From assembly GCF_900156345.1 (NCBI RefSeq), contig NZ_FTPP01000001.1, positions 1,951,372-2,015,371 of the forward strand: DNA of 64,000 bases, in the 5' to 3' direction. A model generated the notes under the pieces. It searched no databases. It was given only the letters and a program-made list of their open reading frames with translations, and was not told the origin of the DNA. Origin of the DNA: Pontibacter indicus (GTDB lineage: Bacteria; Bacteroidota; Bacteroidia; Cytophagales; Hymenobacteraceae). This document shows positions 42,834 through 52,053 of this stretch, piece by piece (within the stretch, counting starts at the first letter, position 1; each line of letters begins with the position of its first letter). The position numbers and the translations under genes were made by a program.

Positions 42834-42877
42834 CAGCCTGACAGCTTCTTTTCGAGAGCTGTCAGGCTGTTTTTTTT
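42834..42877 (+). terminator. Terminator after DAHP synthase/chorismate mutase
   Basis: A 13-bp perfect stem (42834-42846 with 42857-42869) with a ten-base loop is followed by eight T's. Confidence 0.9.
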
Positions 42878-43134
42878 GTGCAATTGCAGGTCTGCCGCTG
42901 CTTTACTTCCATTAATTCTGTCTATAAATAATACTTCAACGCCCATGGGAACCGCGATTTTTCAATCCTATTTACGCAGACCTGGATATGATTATATAAA
43001 TTTTATATTAAAATATTTTTACTTAAATATTTGAATAATAAAATTTAATGAAACAATTTTACCATAACAGAAGTTAAAGCAGAAAGATTAAAATATATCT
43101 ATATCCAACTACTCACCCTTTATAAAAAATCAAA
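42878..43134. other. AT-rich intergenic region, no gene seen
   Basis: Together with the terminator, 42812-43134 holds no convincing frame. From about 42990 it becomes very A+T-rich, leading into the lipoprotein gene at 43135, whose codon use is also A+T-rich. No clear TAnnTTTG box was found. Confidence 0.4.
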
Positions 43135-44064
43135 ATGAAGAAACTGTACATTTTCACCACAGCGCTACTCATGTTAGCCGGTACTTTCACAAGCTGTACA
43201 AAAGATCTTGATGATGTGGGCCTGAATGCCTCGTCTATTGATGCGGCTAAAGTTAAAGCGCAGGCAGGTAATGGGACACCTAACAACAATGCTGGAGGAC
43301 AGGGTAACCAAAAAGCGACTCCAACCCTTTCGCTAACTTTTTCTGAATCACCTGTTGTAGTTGGTACTCCAGTAACTATTACAGTTACAGTGGGCGCTCC
43401 TGCCGGAGGTGGATCACTTCCGACACAAGGCACAATGAACCTGCAAAGAGCCAAGCTAGGTGAAAATGGTCCTTACACTGACGCCGCCAGTGCTACGTAC
43501 TGGGAAGATGTGGTAACAACTCAGATTCAAAAAACTGGTTTAAGTTTCAATCATACTTATACTCCTGATGCGGTAGGCACATTTGGCTGGCGCGTAAGAT
43601 ACACAGGAGGCGGCTCAGCATTTGAAGGCACAGAAACCGCTGCAGATATAGTAGTGGTAGCACGATGCGCAAATACAGAGCTTACAGGCCAATTAATAAA
43701 TACAGTTGTTAACACTGATTACACTTTATACACTGTAAGATACTCGTTCAATGCATGTATTAACATTAAAGGAGCTAAAATCCAGGGAGGCTTGACAGCA
43801 TTTACTGAGTTTGTTTCAGCTACTGATAAAAATGGCAATACAGCTGAAATAAGAAAAACTGCGAAAGGAAATAACGAAAGCAATAGCAATATTTCATGGC
43901 AGTTAGGCGATATAGCTTCCAATTACAGCAATTCTTTCACCATTACCTTCAAGAACTTTAAAAAGAACCAGGAAGGCGAAATTACAGGTGACTGGTCTGT
44001 TGAAGGCACAAATGATGCTGGAGAAAAAGTTGAATTTCTAGCTGCCCCAATATCTGTAAACTAA
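43135..44064 (+). CDS. Putative surface lipoprotein of unknown function
   Basis: This 309-residue protein has a signal peptide and lipobox (AGTFTSC, C21), then an Asn/Gly-rich linker (NGTPNNNAGGQGNQ). A beta-sandwich-like domain follows (TPTLSLTFSESPVVVGTPVTIT, two parts; HTYTPDAVGTFGWRVRYTG), and a second beta-rich region runs to the end. It has only three cysteines. The base composition is lower in G+C than the neighbours, with many A- or T-ending codons, so recent transfer is possible. It has its own terminator. I recognise no functional family; an Ig-like cell-surface role is a guess. Confidence 0.8.
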   Translation: MKKLYIFTTALLMLAGTFTSCTKDLDDVGLNASSIDAAKVKAQAGNGTPNNNAGGQGNQKATPTLSLTFSESPVVVGTPVTITVTVGAPAGGGSLPTQGTMNLQRAKLGENGPYTDAASATYWEDVVTTQIQKTGLSFNHTYTPDAVGTFGWRVRYTGGGSAFEGTETAADIVVVARCANTELTGQLINTVVNTDYTLYTVRYSFNACINIKGAKIQGGLTAFTEFVSATDKNGNTAEIRKTAKGNNESNSNISWQLGDIASNYSNSFTITFKNFKKNQEGEITGDWSVEGTNDAGEKVEFLAAPISVN

Positions 44065-44087
44065 TTATCAACTGCTTCTAATCACAA

Positions 44088-44119
44088 CAGGCTGCCCCAA
44101 AGGCAGCCTGTTTGCTTTT
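44088..44119 (+). terminator. Terminator after the lipoprotein gene
   Basis: The stem CAGGCTGCC/GGCAGCCTG (44088-44096 with 44102-44110) is followed by TTTGCTTTT. Confidence 0.8.
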
Positions 44120-44229
44120 CCCCTGGCGGCCATACCTGCCGTCTGTCGTAATTTTCTGCATTCCGATGGCACGATTAAGGTTACTCGGCTGTTAAGTGCT
44201 AAATTGCAGCAGAACAAAAGCATTACAAT

Positions 44230-44553
44230 ATGAGAACCCCTATTTCAAGACTTCGCACCATTGGTATTTATGAAGGTGTATCTTACCTGCTACTTTTGGG
44301 CATCGCCATGCCGCTGAAGTACATGGCCGGTATACCTGAGGCCGTGAAGTACACAGGCTGGGCACACGGAGTGCTGTTTGTGCTGTACATGATGTCGGTG
44401 CTGGAAGTAACCCTGACGCATAACTGGTCTATCAAGAAAGTAGCGGCTGCCGTGGTTGCATCGCTCCTGCCGTTCGGACCGTTCATACTGGATAAGAAAT
44501 TACTGAAAGAAGAGGAAATCAAGAAAGAAAAGCCTGTCAAGCAGGTTGCATAG
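44230..44553 (+). CDS. DUF3817-family membrane protein
   Basis: This 107-residue protein has three helices and the DUF3817 pattern: an early Arg-containing segment RTIGIYEGVSYLLLLG, the MPLKY motif, the WAHGVLFVLYM segment near 45 and a Lys-rich tail. The function is unknown. It is convergent with an SBF-type carrier gene and shares a terminator with it. Confidence 0.85.
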   Translation: MRTPISRLRTIGIYEGVSYLLLLGIAMPLKYMAGIPEAVKYTGWAHGVLFVLYMMSVLEVTLTHNWSIKKVAAAVVASLLPFGPFILDKKLLKEEEIKKEKPVKQVA

Positions 44554-44587
44554 CAATAACCCTCAACTATTTAGCCAAAAAGAAACT

Positions 44588-44621
44588 AAAAGGGCTGTCC
44601 GCATGGGGCAGCCCTTTTTTT
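44588..44621. terminator. Terminator between convergent genes
   Basis: A 10-bp stem (44588-44597 with 44609-44618) with A's on the left and seven T's on the right, usable for both strands. Confidence 0.8.
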
Positions 44622-44629
44622 ATTTGGAT

Positions 44630-45703
44630 CTACTCGCCTTTCACCGACAGGCCATACCTGCGGGCGATGGACTGCGCGATCACGCTGGAGGCCAGGAGCT
44701 GCAGGGCGTGGTAGATCATGATCGGCAGCAGCATGATGCCTACCATGTTGGCATCAGGGAAAAGCACCTTGGCCATAACCGTACCGTGCACCAGCGACTT
44801 CTTGGAGCCACAGAAAATAGCCGTGATACGGTCAGCCGGACTGAAGTTCATCATCTGACTGATGACATGAACAATGCCGTACACCAACAAGAACAGGCCA
44901 ATCATAGCCAACCCGAGTAACAGCAGGTTGCCAACACTATAGCCACTGAACATATCGCGGGCAAAAGATTCGCAGAAAGAGGTATATACGATGAGCAAGA
45001 TGATGATTTGATCGGACAGGCGCAGTTGCTTGCGGTTGCGCTCTGCAAAAGCTCCCCAATACCGGTGCAGCACAATGCCCAGCGCAACCGGCAGCAGCAC
45101 CTGCAGCACCAGCTTGCCCATCACCTGCCCCATGTCGAAGTCACCGGAGCCGGCCGTCAGGTATAGCCCCATCCACAGCGGTGTGATAAACACGCCTACC
45201 AAACTCGAAATACTGGCATTGAAGATAGCCGCCGGAATATTGCCCCCCGCTATCGACACCATTACCACCGAAGAAGAAACCGTAGACGGCAAAGCCGCCA
45301 AGTAGAAAGCCCCGAGCCAGAGCAGTTCATATTGAGTGCCTTCAAAAAACCCGTGCAGGGGCATAATGAGCAGTGGGAAAAGCAAAAAGGTTGAGGCCTG
45401 CACCACCAGGTGGAGTCGCCAGCTGCCAAGGCCAGCCCGAAGCTTTTCTGGGCTCAGGCGAAGTCCGTAAAAGAAGAAGATCAGTGAGACACCTATACCT
45501 GCCACATCACTGAGTGAGACAGGTTCGCGATCTATACCGCCTTCCGGCCAGAGCCAGGCCAGCACGATCATGCCGATCAGCGCCAGCAGAAACCAGTCGA
45601 AGCTGGCACGCACAAGTAGCTCCTGCACGCTTCGCAGCCCAAAACGAGGCTTGTTCTCTTGGTGATTAGGATCTTCAGGCAAGGGTATCTGGGGTGTACT
45701 CAC
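44630..45703 (-). CDS. Bile acid:sodium symporter-like (SBF-like) carrier
   Basis: This protein of about 357 residues has nine or ten helices and fits the SBF-like (PF13593) family. It has the segments FFFYGLRLSPEKLRAG near 72-87, ALPSTVSSSVVMVSIAGGN near 135 and FCGSKKSLVHG near 297, typical of YfeH/P7-type carriers. The transported solute is unknown. The open frame reaches a TTG at 45772, but that is inside the terminator of the upstream gene. No ATG exists near the N terminus, and the GTG at 45703 gives MSTPQIPLPED, the best start. Confidence 0.85.
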   Translation of the reverse strand: MSTPQIPLPEDPNHQENKPRFGLRSVQELLVRASFDWFLLALIGMIVLAWLWPEGGIDREPVSLSDVAGIGVSLIFFFYGLRLSPEKLRAGLGSWRLHLVVQASTFLLFPLLIMPLHGFFEGTQYELLWLGAFYLAALPSTVSSSVVMVSIAGGNIPAAIFNASISSLVGVFITPLWMGLYLTAGSGDFDMGQVMGKLVLQVLLPVALGIVLHRYWGAFAERNRKQLRLSDQIIILLIVYTSFCESFARDMFSGYSVGNLLLLGLAMIGLFLLVYGIVHVISQMMNFSPADRITAIFCGSKKSLVHGTVMAKVLFPDANMVGIMLLPIMIYHALQLLASSVIAQSIARRYGLSVKGE

Positions 45704-45754
45704 AGGTATGTTTAATTTGTTGAGAAAGATGGCCGATGTTACCGGCTCAAAACA

Positions 45755-45794
45755 AAACAACGGCCGGCGCAATTACAAGCACCGGCCGTTGTTT
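45755..45794 (-). terminator. Terminator of the AsmA-like/GT51 gene
   Basis: A 13-bp perfect stem (45755-45767 with 45782-45794) rich in G+C. On the minus strand the stem is followed by TGTTTTGAG-like T-rich sequence. It lies 16 bases after the end of the upstream gene. Confidence 0.7.
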
Positions 45795-45810
45795 CAGGTA
45801 TAGCGCAGGC

Positions 45811-47796
45811 CTAAAAGCCCAGCATATCGATTGTTTCCAGTTCAAATTCCGTTGTGTCCTCGTACTCTGCGTCCGGCGCCGTCACGATCAGGTCGCGGGC
45901 ACGTCCGTAAAGCCGCACGTTCGGCTGCAGGTTTTCGTACTCCGCCTGCGAGATCAGCCCGCGCCGCGCCATAATGCCCCCGATCAGGCGGTAGTAGCCG
46001 GACTTCCAGCTACGGAGGTTGCCGTAGCTGTCAAAAGAGGAACGGTAGCGCTTTGGGCTCGGGATGATGCTGGTCAGGAAAATGGACTCGGCCAGGTTGA
46101 GTTCGGAAGGCTGCTTGCCAAAATAAAAACGCGAGGCATCCTTGGCACCGTATACATCCGGCCCCCACTCAATGATGTTGAGGTAAATCTCGAACATCCT
46201 GTTCTTCGAAATGATCCGCTCATTCTCAATCAGCCACACAATGATGGCCTCCTCTACCTTGCGAGACACAGTTTTCTTGCGTGTCAGGAACACGTTCTTG
46301 ACCAGTTGCATGGAGATAGTACTGCCGCCGCGCACAAACTCGCGCTTCTTGATGTTTGTAGCAATGGCCTGGCGGAAAGCCTCTTCATGAAACCCTTTGT
46401 GACTGTAGAATCCTGCGTCCTCTGCCGTGAGTACAGCGTTGCGCAGGTAGGGCGAAATCTGGTTGAGCGGTGCGTAGAAGGGGTTGGCCGGACCAACCAT
46501 GAACGTACGAATTGGCTTGCCGTACTCGTACATGGTGTGCATAAAGGGTCCCTTCAGTTTGTCGAGGTTCGCCTTCCCCCACTTCACCACCTTGAAGTCT
46601 TCTGAGGCATCCAGGTCTGAGTCAAATACCACCCGCTCCACACTGTCGAGGTCCACGTGGAATTTCATTTTATACTGCAATTTTCCTTCTGCCTGTATAC
46701 CTTCCAGCGTTTCGAAAAGTCCGGTTGGCAGCGACTCGAAAAAGTCGTTGGCAGGCAACTCTTCGGTGCGCACTTTCAGGTCGATGACCTTGGAATTGGC
46801 ATTGCTATAGGAAGCGTATACGTTGGCGCGGGCCCTGTTCACCCGCACCTCTGTCAGGCTATCCACCACAAACAGGTTCTGACCAAGCGAAACCACATAG
46901 TTAACGGCACCCTCGCGCAGGAAGATCGGCTCGTCGGCCAGCTTCTCGTGGTTCACGGTCAGGTTATTCACCATGGCAGTGCCTTTAACAGTGAGCTTGT
47001 CACGCCGGAAGCGCTTATCGGTCATGCCCAGGTGCAGGGTGTCGAAGGCCACCGTTCCGCTGAATTTCTCCTGGATATAAGGCAGCCGGATGCCCAGCGT
47101 GTCGGAGGTATAAAGGCTGGCTTTGATGTTGTAATCGCGCGGGTTGATCGTCCCCTTCACAAACATGTTGTTCGTAAGCGAATCGGTGCGAATGGAAACC
47201 TCCGAGGCTATCTTGCCATCCTCGATCGTTAGGAAAGGCATCTTGATGTCGATCTTGCGATTGGGAGAGGTATAGGAGACGTTCAGGTTGTTGAAATCCA
47301 CTTGGTCGGGTACGTTATCGAAAGCCGTTTCGAGCACGCGGTTGAGGAGTGCGCCGTAATTGCGCCCACCCTTGGCAGTGGTGTCAACTGGCTGCGCGCT
47401 GCCATTTTTAAACAGGAACGAGAAGTTGTTGCGGTCCCCGTCCTTGATAGCCGTCAGGTAGCCGTTGGAAACATTGAGCCCGCGGAGCACGATGCGCCCT
47501 TTAAAAAGGGAGCGAAAACCCACCGAGGCGTGCACGCTGTCTGTTTTAAAGAGCTGTGGCTGCCCGTGCGGCACAAGGCTTATGTCGCTCAGCACGACCG
47601 AAGTAAGTCCGTTAAACTTAGCGCTCCCGATCGTTAAATCTACTGGGTAGCGGCTCTCCACCTTCTCCACCACACGATTCACGGTATAGCTCAGCAGGCT
47701 ACTTCTAAATGCAAACAGGGAAATCAGGAGGATCAGGAAAAGGCCCACGACAACGCCGGCCCCAATCAGTATGCTTTGTTTCAATCGCTGGTTCAA
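45811..47796 (-). CDS. AsmA-like domain fused to GT51 peptidoglycan transglycosylase
   Basis: This 661-residue protein has a signal anchor (residues about 9-30). A beta-rich region of about 370 residues follows, of the AsmA/TamB-like or DUF748 type (VDLTIGSAKFNGLTSVVLSDISL, two parts, near 52). A C-terminal glycosyltransferase 51 domain spans about 440-625. The GT51 catalytic residues are intact: E459/D460 in LTAEDAGFYSH, RGGSTISMQL at 489-498, RKVEE near 512 and EIYLNIIEWG at 536-545. There is no transpeptidase domain. It would polymerise lipid II in the periplasm, with the N-terminal part acting as an envelope-facing module. The start appears to be TTG at 47796; no ATG fits. Confidence 0.85.
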   Translation of the reverse strand: MNQRLKQSILIGAGVVVGLFLILLISLFAFRSSLLSYTVNRVVEKVESRYPVDLTIGSAKFNGLTSVVLSDISLVPHGQPQLFKTDSVHASVGFRSLFKGRIVLRGLNVSNGYLTAIKDGDRNNFSFLFKNGSAQPVDTTAKGGRNYGALLNRVLETAFDNVPDQVDFNNLNVSYTSPNRKIDIKMPFLTIEDGKIASEVSIRTDSLTNNMFVKGTINPRDYNIKASLYTSDTLGIRLPYIQEKFSGTVAFDTLHLGMTDKRFRRDKLTVKGTAMVNNLTVNHEKLADEPIFLREGAVNYVVSLGQNLFVVDSLTEVRVNRARANVYASYSNANSKVIDLKVRTEELPANDFFESLPTGLFETLEGIQAEGKLQYKMKFHVDLDSVERVVFDSDLDASEDFKVVKWGKANLDKLKGPFMHTMYEYGKPIRTFMVGPANPFYAPLNQISPYLRNAVLTAEDAGFYSHKGFHEEAFRQAIATNIKKREFVRGGSTISMQLVKNVFLTRKKTVSRKVEEAIIVWLIENERIISKNRMFEIYLNIIEWGPDVYGAKDASRFYFGKQPSELNLAESIFLTSIIPSPKRYRSSFDSYGNLRSWKSGYYRLIGGIMARRGLISQAEYENLQPNVRLYGRARDLIVTAPDAEYEDTTEFELETIDMLGF

Positions 47797-47839
47797 AATA
47801 TCAGGATGCGAATTACGCTAATTAGATTAAGTTTTAAAA

Positions 47840-47863
47840 TATAGTACCACTATAATATAGTAC
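47840..47863. repeat. Two copies of TATAGTAC
   Basis: Copies at 47840-47847 and 47856-47863, 16 bp apart start to start, upstream of the AsmA-like/GT51 gene on the minus strand. A possible operator; AT-rich chance occurrence is also possible. Confidence 0.35.
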
Positions 47864-48106
47864 TTCATCACGCATACGTAACAGCGTGTGGTTTGTGTTA
47901 TCTAACCCGCATACGACCATAGCCGGATTTGGATGTACGGAGGTGGGCTTAACAGCACTCCATCTTACAAAAACAGGGCCAATCATTTCATTTGCAGCAC
48001 CTTACAGCAAATTGTTAGTAAAAGAGACAATCGTGCTCTTTTTGCAGAAAGCCGGGTATTTTTGCGCTGTTTTAAGCTTAGTGACTGCTAAATAGCTCCT
48101 GCGCGA

Positions 48107-48138
48107 TTTGGCGCACGATGGCTTTAAGCTTATCTTTG
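48107..48138 (+). promoter_or_regulatory. Promoter of purB
   Basis: TTTG (48107-48110) and TATCTTTG (48131-48138), 20 bases apart, match the Bacteroidota consensus; the ATG is 22 bases downstream. Confidence 0.6.
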
Positions 48139-48160
48139 AACAACGAAACATTCTCTTTGC

Positions 48161-49513
48161 ATGAACCTGACATCACTCACGGCCATATCTCCGGTGGACG
48201 GTCGCTACCGCCGCAACACAACAGAGTTAGCCGCCTACTTTTCTGAATTCGGACTGATCCGCTACCGTGTGCTGGTAGAGGTGGAATATTTTATAGCGCT
48301 CTGTGAGCTGCCGCTGCCACAACTGGCCAGTGTAGCCCCTTATCAGTTTCAGGAACTGCGGGCAATTTACGAGCAATTTTCTGAAGCAGACGCGCTGCGC
48401 ATCAAGGAAACGGAAAAGACCACGAATCATGATGTGAAGGCGGTCGAATATTTCATCAAAGAGAAGTTTGACGCACTTGGCCTAGGCCAGTACAAGGAGT
48501 TCATCCACTTTGGCCTCACCTCGCAGGATGTGAACAACACGGCCATACCGCTCTCGCTGCGTGAGGCTGACGACCGTGTGCTGATGCCGCTTTACCAGCA
48601 GTTGCACCAAACACTAGTAGAGTTGGCGCACACCTGGAAGGACATCCCGATGCTGGCCCACACTCACGGGCAGCCGGCCTCCCCTACCCGTTTGGGCAAA
48701 GAGATCATGGTGTTTGCCGAGCGACTCGAAGCACAGATGGACCAAGTGCGCCAGGTTCCGTTCTCAGCCAAGTTTGGCGGAGCTACCGGTAACTTCAATG
48801 CACACCACGTGGCTTACCCGGATGTGAACTGGCCGGAGTTTGGTAACCGCTTTGTGCAGGAGGCACTGGGCCTGCGCCGCAGCCAGTATACTACCCAGAT
48901 CGAGCACTACGACAACCTGGCCGCCTACTTTGATGGCATCAAGCGCCTCAACACCATCCTGATCGACTTTTCGCGTGATGTGTGGCAGTATGTGTCGATG
49001 GGTTATTTCAAGCAGAAGATCAAAGCAGGCGAAGTTGGTTCGTCGGCCATGCCGCACAAGGTAAACCCAATTGATTTTGAGAACGCCGAAGGAAACCTAG
49101 GTATAGCCAACGCCGTGCTGGAGCACCTGTCGGCCAAACTGCCCATTTCCCGCCTGCAGCGCGACCTCACTGACTCTACTGTGCTGCGCAACATCGGTGT
49201 GCCGCTGGCGCACGTGGTGATCGCTCTGAAGTCGCTGGAGCGCGGCATTGGCAAACTGGAGCTGAACGAGGCGGCGCTGCGCCATCACCTGGAAGAGAAC
49301 TGGGCTGTTGTGGCAGAAGGTATCCAGACCGTGCTGCGCCGCGAAGGATACCCGCAGCCGTACGAGGCCCTGAAAGACCTGACCCGCAAGAACGAAAAGA
49401 TTACCGAGCAGACCATCTCCAACTTCATCGACACACTGCAGGTGAGTGATGCCATCAAGGCCGAGCTGAAAAAGATAAGTCCTTATACCTACACCGGTGT
49501 GCAAATGCTCTAA
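48161..49513 (+). CDS. purB: Adenylosuccinate lyase
   Basis: This 450-residue member of the fumarase/aspartase superfamily cleaves SAICAR and adenylosuccinate in purine synthesis. It begins with SPVDGRYRRNT, has the TTNHDVKAVEYFI segment near 86-98 and the family signature GSSAMPHKVNP near 292. It has the full length of the E. coli-type enzyme. It has its own promoter and terminator and is convergent with the MG2-type gene. No other purine gene is nearby. Confidence 0.96.
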   Translation: MNLTSLTAISPVDGRYRRNTTELAAYFSEFGLIRYRVLVEVEYFIALCELPLPQLASVAPYQFQELRAIYEQFSEADALRIKETEKTTNHDVKAVEYFIKEKFDALGLGQYKEFIHFGLTSQDVNNTAIPLSLREADDRVLMPLYQQLHQTLVELAHTWKDIPMLAHTHGQPASPTRLGKEIMVFAERLEAQMDQVRQVPFSAKFGGATGNFNAHHVAYPDVNWPEFGNRFVQEALGLRRSQYTTQIEHYDNLAAYFDGIKRLNTILIDFSRDVWQYVSMGYFKQKIKAGEVGSSAMPHKVNPIDFENAEGNLGIANAVLEHLSAKLPISRLQRDLTDSTVLRNIGVPLAHVVIALKSLERGIGKLELNEAALRHHLEENWAVVAEGIQTVLRREGYPQPYEALKDLTRKNEKITEQTISNFIDTLQVSDAIKAELKKISPYTYTGVQML

Positions 49514-49534
49514 GGTATAGCTGACTCCACATAA

Positions 49535-49568
49535 AAAGCCCCTGCCGGTTGATACCAGCAGGGGCTTT
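49535..49568. terminator. Terminator between purB and the MG2-type gene
   Basis: An 11-bp perfect stem (49535-49545 with 49558-49568), with A's before and TCTT after; bidirectional between convergent genes. Confidence 0.8.
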
Positions 49569-49588
49569 CTTATACCTGTAGGATTTGA

Positions 49589-52027
49589 TTAATGCTTTTG
49601 CGCAACCGGTCCGTTTACCTTGATCTGCAGCAGTTGGTAGCCGGTCTCGCCTGTCGCCGTCAGCCCTTGCACCACCACCAGGTAAGTCCCCGGCTGATCG
49701 GAGGTATAGAAGCTCACCTGTTCTTCCTTGCCAGGCTCCAGCGTGATGTCCGGGGCCCAGTGCAGCAGGTTTCTGAAATCTGCCAGTCGGCTACTCTTCT
49801 GCTCCGGTGTTTCGTAGGTTGGTGCGTAGAACTCGCGCTGCTGCTGAAGTCCTTCGTATGCCTGCATCAGCGCCCTGGAATCCAGCTCAAAGCCCGCCAG
49901 ATCACCTCCGTAAGTATGATAACTCACCAGACCGTCGTAGGACAATGGGCCATGGAAGAAACGGCTGGCAATCACATCCAGCTGCTTCACCTTCAACGGA
50001 TCGAAGGCGATGATTTTATTGATGTTAAACACGGGTACACCGTCCAGCAGCACCATCGGATCCTGGCGGAAAATCGATTTGTAAGGCCGATTCATGACCA
50101 TGAAGTGAAAGTTTCGGCCTCGTGTACGCACCTGAACGGCCTGCACATATTCTCGCATCACTTCCTCCATCACCTTAAAGCGCTTGTAATCATCTAGCAG
50201 GTAGCTCTCCGATGGCTGCCCGTAAAATGCCGTGCTGTCTATACCTGGCGTATGGAACCTGTTGCGGTAACCGCCATAGTAAGCATGCTCCACTTGGACC
50301 TGCATGTGGCGTTCTGTAATATCTGCCTTTCTCGCCTCTGTTAGCTGAAGCGGAGAGAGCGGCCCCGAGGTATAGCGAGTAGAAAAAGGGCTGAGCAACT
50401 CAAAATGATAGGTACTGTCTTTGGTGAAATCGCTTTGCAGCACGAGGTCTTTGTTGCCATAAAAGTCCTTCAATTCAAACAGCAACTTGCCATCGGCATT
50501 GCTTTGGGCATTGTAAAAGCGGATGGGACGGCCCGGCGATGCCAGATAGGTCATAATACCCGGAGCGGGCTGTCCGGAGCTTTTATGCGTGACTTTCCCA
50601 AAGAGTAGGTGGCCATGGTTTTCCGGCAAATAGGCATGCTTCGGCACGTCCTTCTCCAGCACATTCTCCCACTTAAAACGGCTCCAGCCATTGGTCAGCA
50701 TCAGGTTGTCCATAGCCTGACGATCTTCCCTACCTGCGTCCGAAAAATAGTAAGCGGGACTCTCGATCGCGCCTTTCAGGTCCGACTCGAGCCAGATGTA
50801 GCTGGCAATGTGCCCTTGTGGCTGTAGCTGCAGCGAGTCGAGTTTATACACGGCCATAGACAGGCTGGCCGGCGTTTGGGAAGAGGCCTGCAACTCCACA
50901 CTCACCTTGTCACGCAGGTTGTACTGCTGTGGCGCCGATACCTGAAGGGCCAGTTCTTTTGTGGGGTATTTGAAGTACAGGCGCTCACTTACGGGCTGCC
51001 CCGCTGTGTTGAATACCGTGAAGTGCGTGATGCCGTCTGCCAGCGTCGCTTTGTCCACTCTAAACACATACTTTCCGTTTTGGAGCAATGCTCTTTCTGA
51101 GCTGACTACCTGCTGACGGGTATGCCCGAGCAGGTATACGTGTTCGTCCGGTCTGCCTGCTGAGCGCACCGCTAGATGCAGGTGCTGGTCTGTGCTGTCG
51201 GCCAGTTGCAAGGTATAGCCGCGCTCGTGTACCTGTGGCAGCGCCTGTTCCATCGTGCTTCCATCCGGCAACTGCAGTTTTGCAGTATAGCGCTTGCCCT
51301 GTTCTGGTGTGAAGCTAAAACGGCCCATTCCATACTTATGCGGCGTAAGCGCTGCCACTGCATTTCCCTCTTGGTCCAGCACCTGGCCGGTCAGCGCAGC
51401 GCCTTTCCCGTTCTGGCTTTCTGTCACCTTAAAAGCGACACGACCTGCTATACCTGTCACTAAATTTCCGCCTTCCGGAAAAAACTGCAAGGTGTAGCCT
51501 TTGGCTTTCGGAGCCTCCTGCTTTGGGAGCTGCTCAAAGGTGTTGATGATGGTAACCTGCTGTTGGAAGTAGAAGGCCGGATCGAAATTCTTCATCCAGC
51601 TGGTATAGGCCCGCACGGTATAGCTGCCCGTCTGGAGCGTGCTGGGAAGCTGAAAATAGCCGCTCCCTGCCCCGTCTTTCATCGCTACTTTGGCTTGTAA
51701 GGCAGGCTTTTGGTCCGCATCGAGCAGCTCCACATACGTTACTTTGCTCATGTCGAGCGGGCGGTGCAGGCTGCCGTCTACGTTGTATACCTTAAACCAC
51801 AGCTCGTCGCCGCAGGCGTACACCGGCCTGTCGATGTGCAGGTATAGCTTCTCCTGCAGCGAGGCCTGCCGATGCTTCTGCAGGCTTTTCACGGCCTCAT
51901 TATCCTGGCTAGCCTGTGCGCTTGCATTTCCTATACCTGCTATACCTATGGCCAGGCAGAGCAGCGTGCGCAGCGCATACTTTCTTCTGCCAGACTGAGG
52001 TTGGTTATATCGCGGTTTTTTCATCAT
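49589..52027 (-). CDS. MG2-type exported protein with TonB-plug-like C-terminal part
   Basis: This exported protein of about 812 residues has a signal peptide (ALRTLLCLAIGIAGIGNASA). The N-terminal part has the alpha-2-macroglobulin MG2-like repeat start EKLYLHIDRPVYACGDELWFKVY (two parts), then further beta domains. Near residues 630-720 a plug-like segment appears (DPMVLLDGVPVFNINKIIAFDPLKVKQLDVI, two parts), without a barrel. It is the last gene of a four-gene minus-strand group with DUF4249, a TonB receptor and an unknown exported protein. It probably works at the outer membrane with them. The open frame reaches 52099, but ATG 52027 (MMKK) gives a proper signal peptide. Confidence 0.8.
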   Translation of the reverse strand: MMKKPRYNQPQSGRRKYALRTLLCLAIGIAGIGNASAQASQDNEAVKSLQKHRQASLQEKLYLHIDRPVYACGDELWFKVYNVDGSLHRPLDMSKVTYVELLDADQKPALQAKVAMKDGAGSGYFQLPSTLQTGSYTVRAYTSWMKNFDPAFYFQQQVTIINTFEQLPKQEAPKAKGYTLQFFPEGGNLVTGIAGRVAFKVTESQNGKGAALTGQVLDQEGNAVAALTPHKYGMGRFSFTPEQGKRYTAKLQLPDGSTMEQALPQVHERGYTLQLADSTDQHLHLAVRSAGRPDEHVYLLGHTRQQVVSSERALLQNGKYVFRVDKATLADGITHFTVFNTAGQPVSERLYFKYPTKELALQVSAPQQYNLRDKVSVELQASSQTPASLSMAVYKLDSLQLQPQGHIASYIWLESDLKGAIESPAYYFSDAGREDRQAMDNLMLTNGWSRFKWENVLEKDVPKHAYLPENHGHLLFGKVTHKSSGQPAPGIMTYLASPGRPIRFYNAQSNADGKLLFELKDFYGNKDLVLQSDFTKDSTYHFELLSPFSTRYTSGPLSPLQLTEARKADITERHMQVQVEHAYYGGYRNRFHTPGIDSTAFYGQPSESYLLDDYKRFKVMEEVMREYVQAVQVRTRGRNFHFMVMNRPYKSIFRQDPMVLLDGVPVFNINKIIAFDPLKVKQLDVIASRFFHGPLSYDGLVSYHTYGGDLAGFELDSRALMQAYEGLQQQREFYAPTYETPEQKSSRLADFRNLLHWAPDITLEPGKEEQVSFYTSDQPGTYLVVVQGLTATGETGYQLLQIKVNGPVAQKH

Positions 52028-52053
52028 TTCGGGCATTTGATTCAGGTATAGCA

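Larger units (their letters stand above)
47797..48160. other. Intergenic region between the GT51 gene and purB
   Basis: These 364 bases hold the TATAGTAC direct repeat near the left edge and the purB promoter at the right. A frame at 47886-48095 (69 codons) exists but has no homologue I recognise and poor context. Nothing else is seen. Confidence 0.4.

Noticed and set aside
45704..45772. Upstream extension of the SBF-like carrier to a TTG
   Set aside because: It overlaps the terminator of the upstream gene.
47886..48095. 69-codon plus-strand frame before purB
   Set aside because: No recognisable family or ribosome signal, and the purB promoter lies just downstream.
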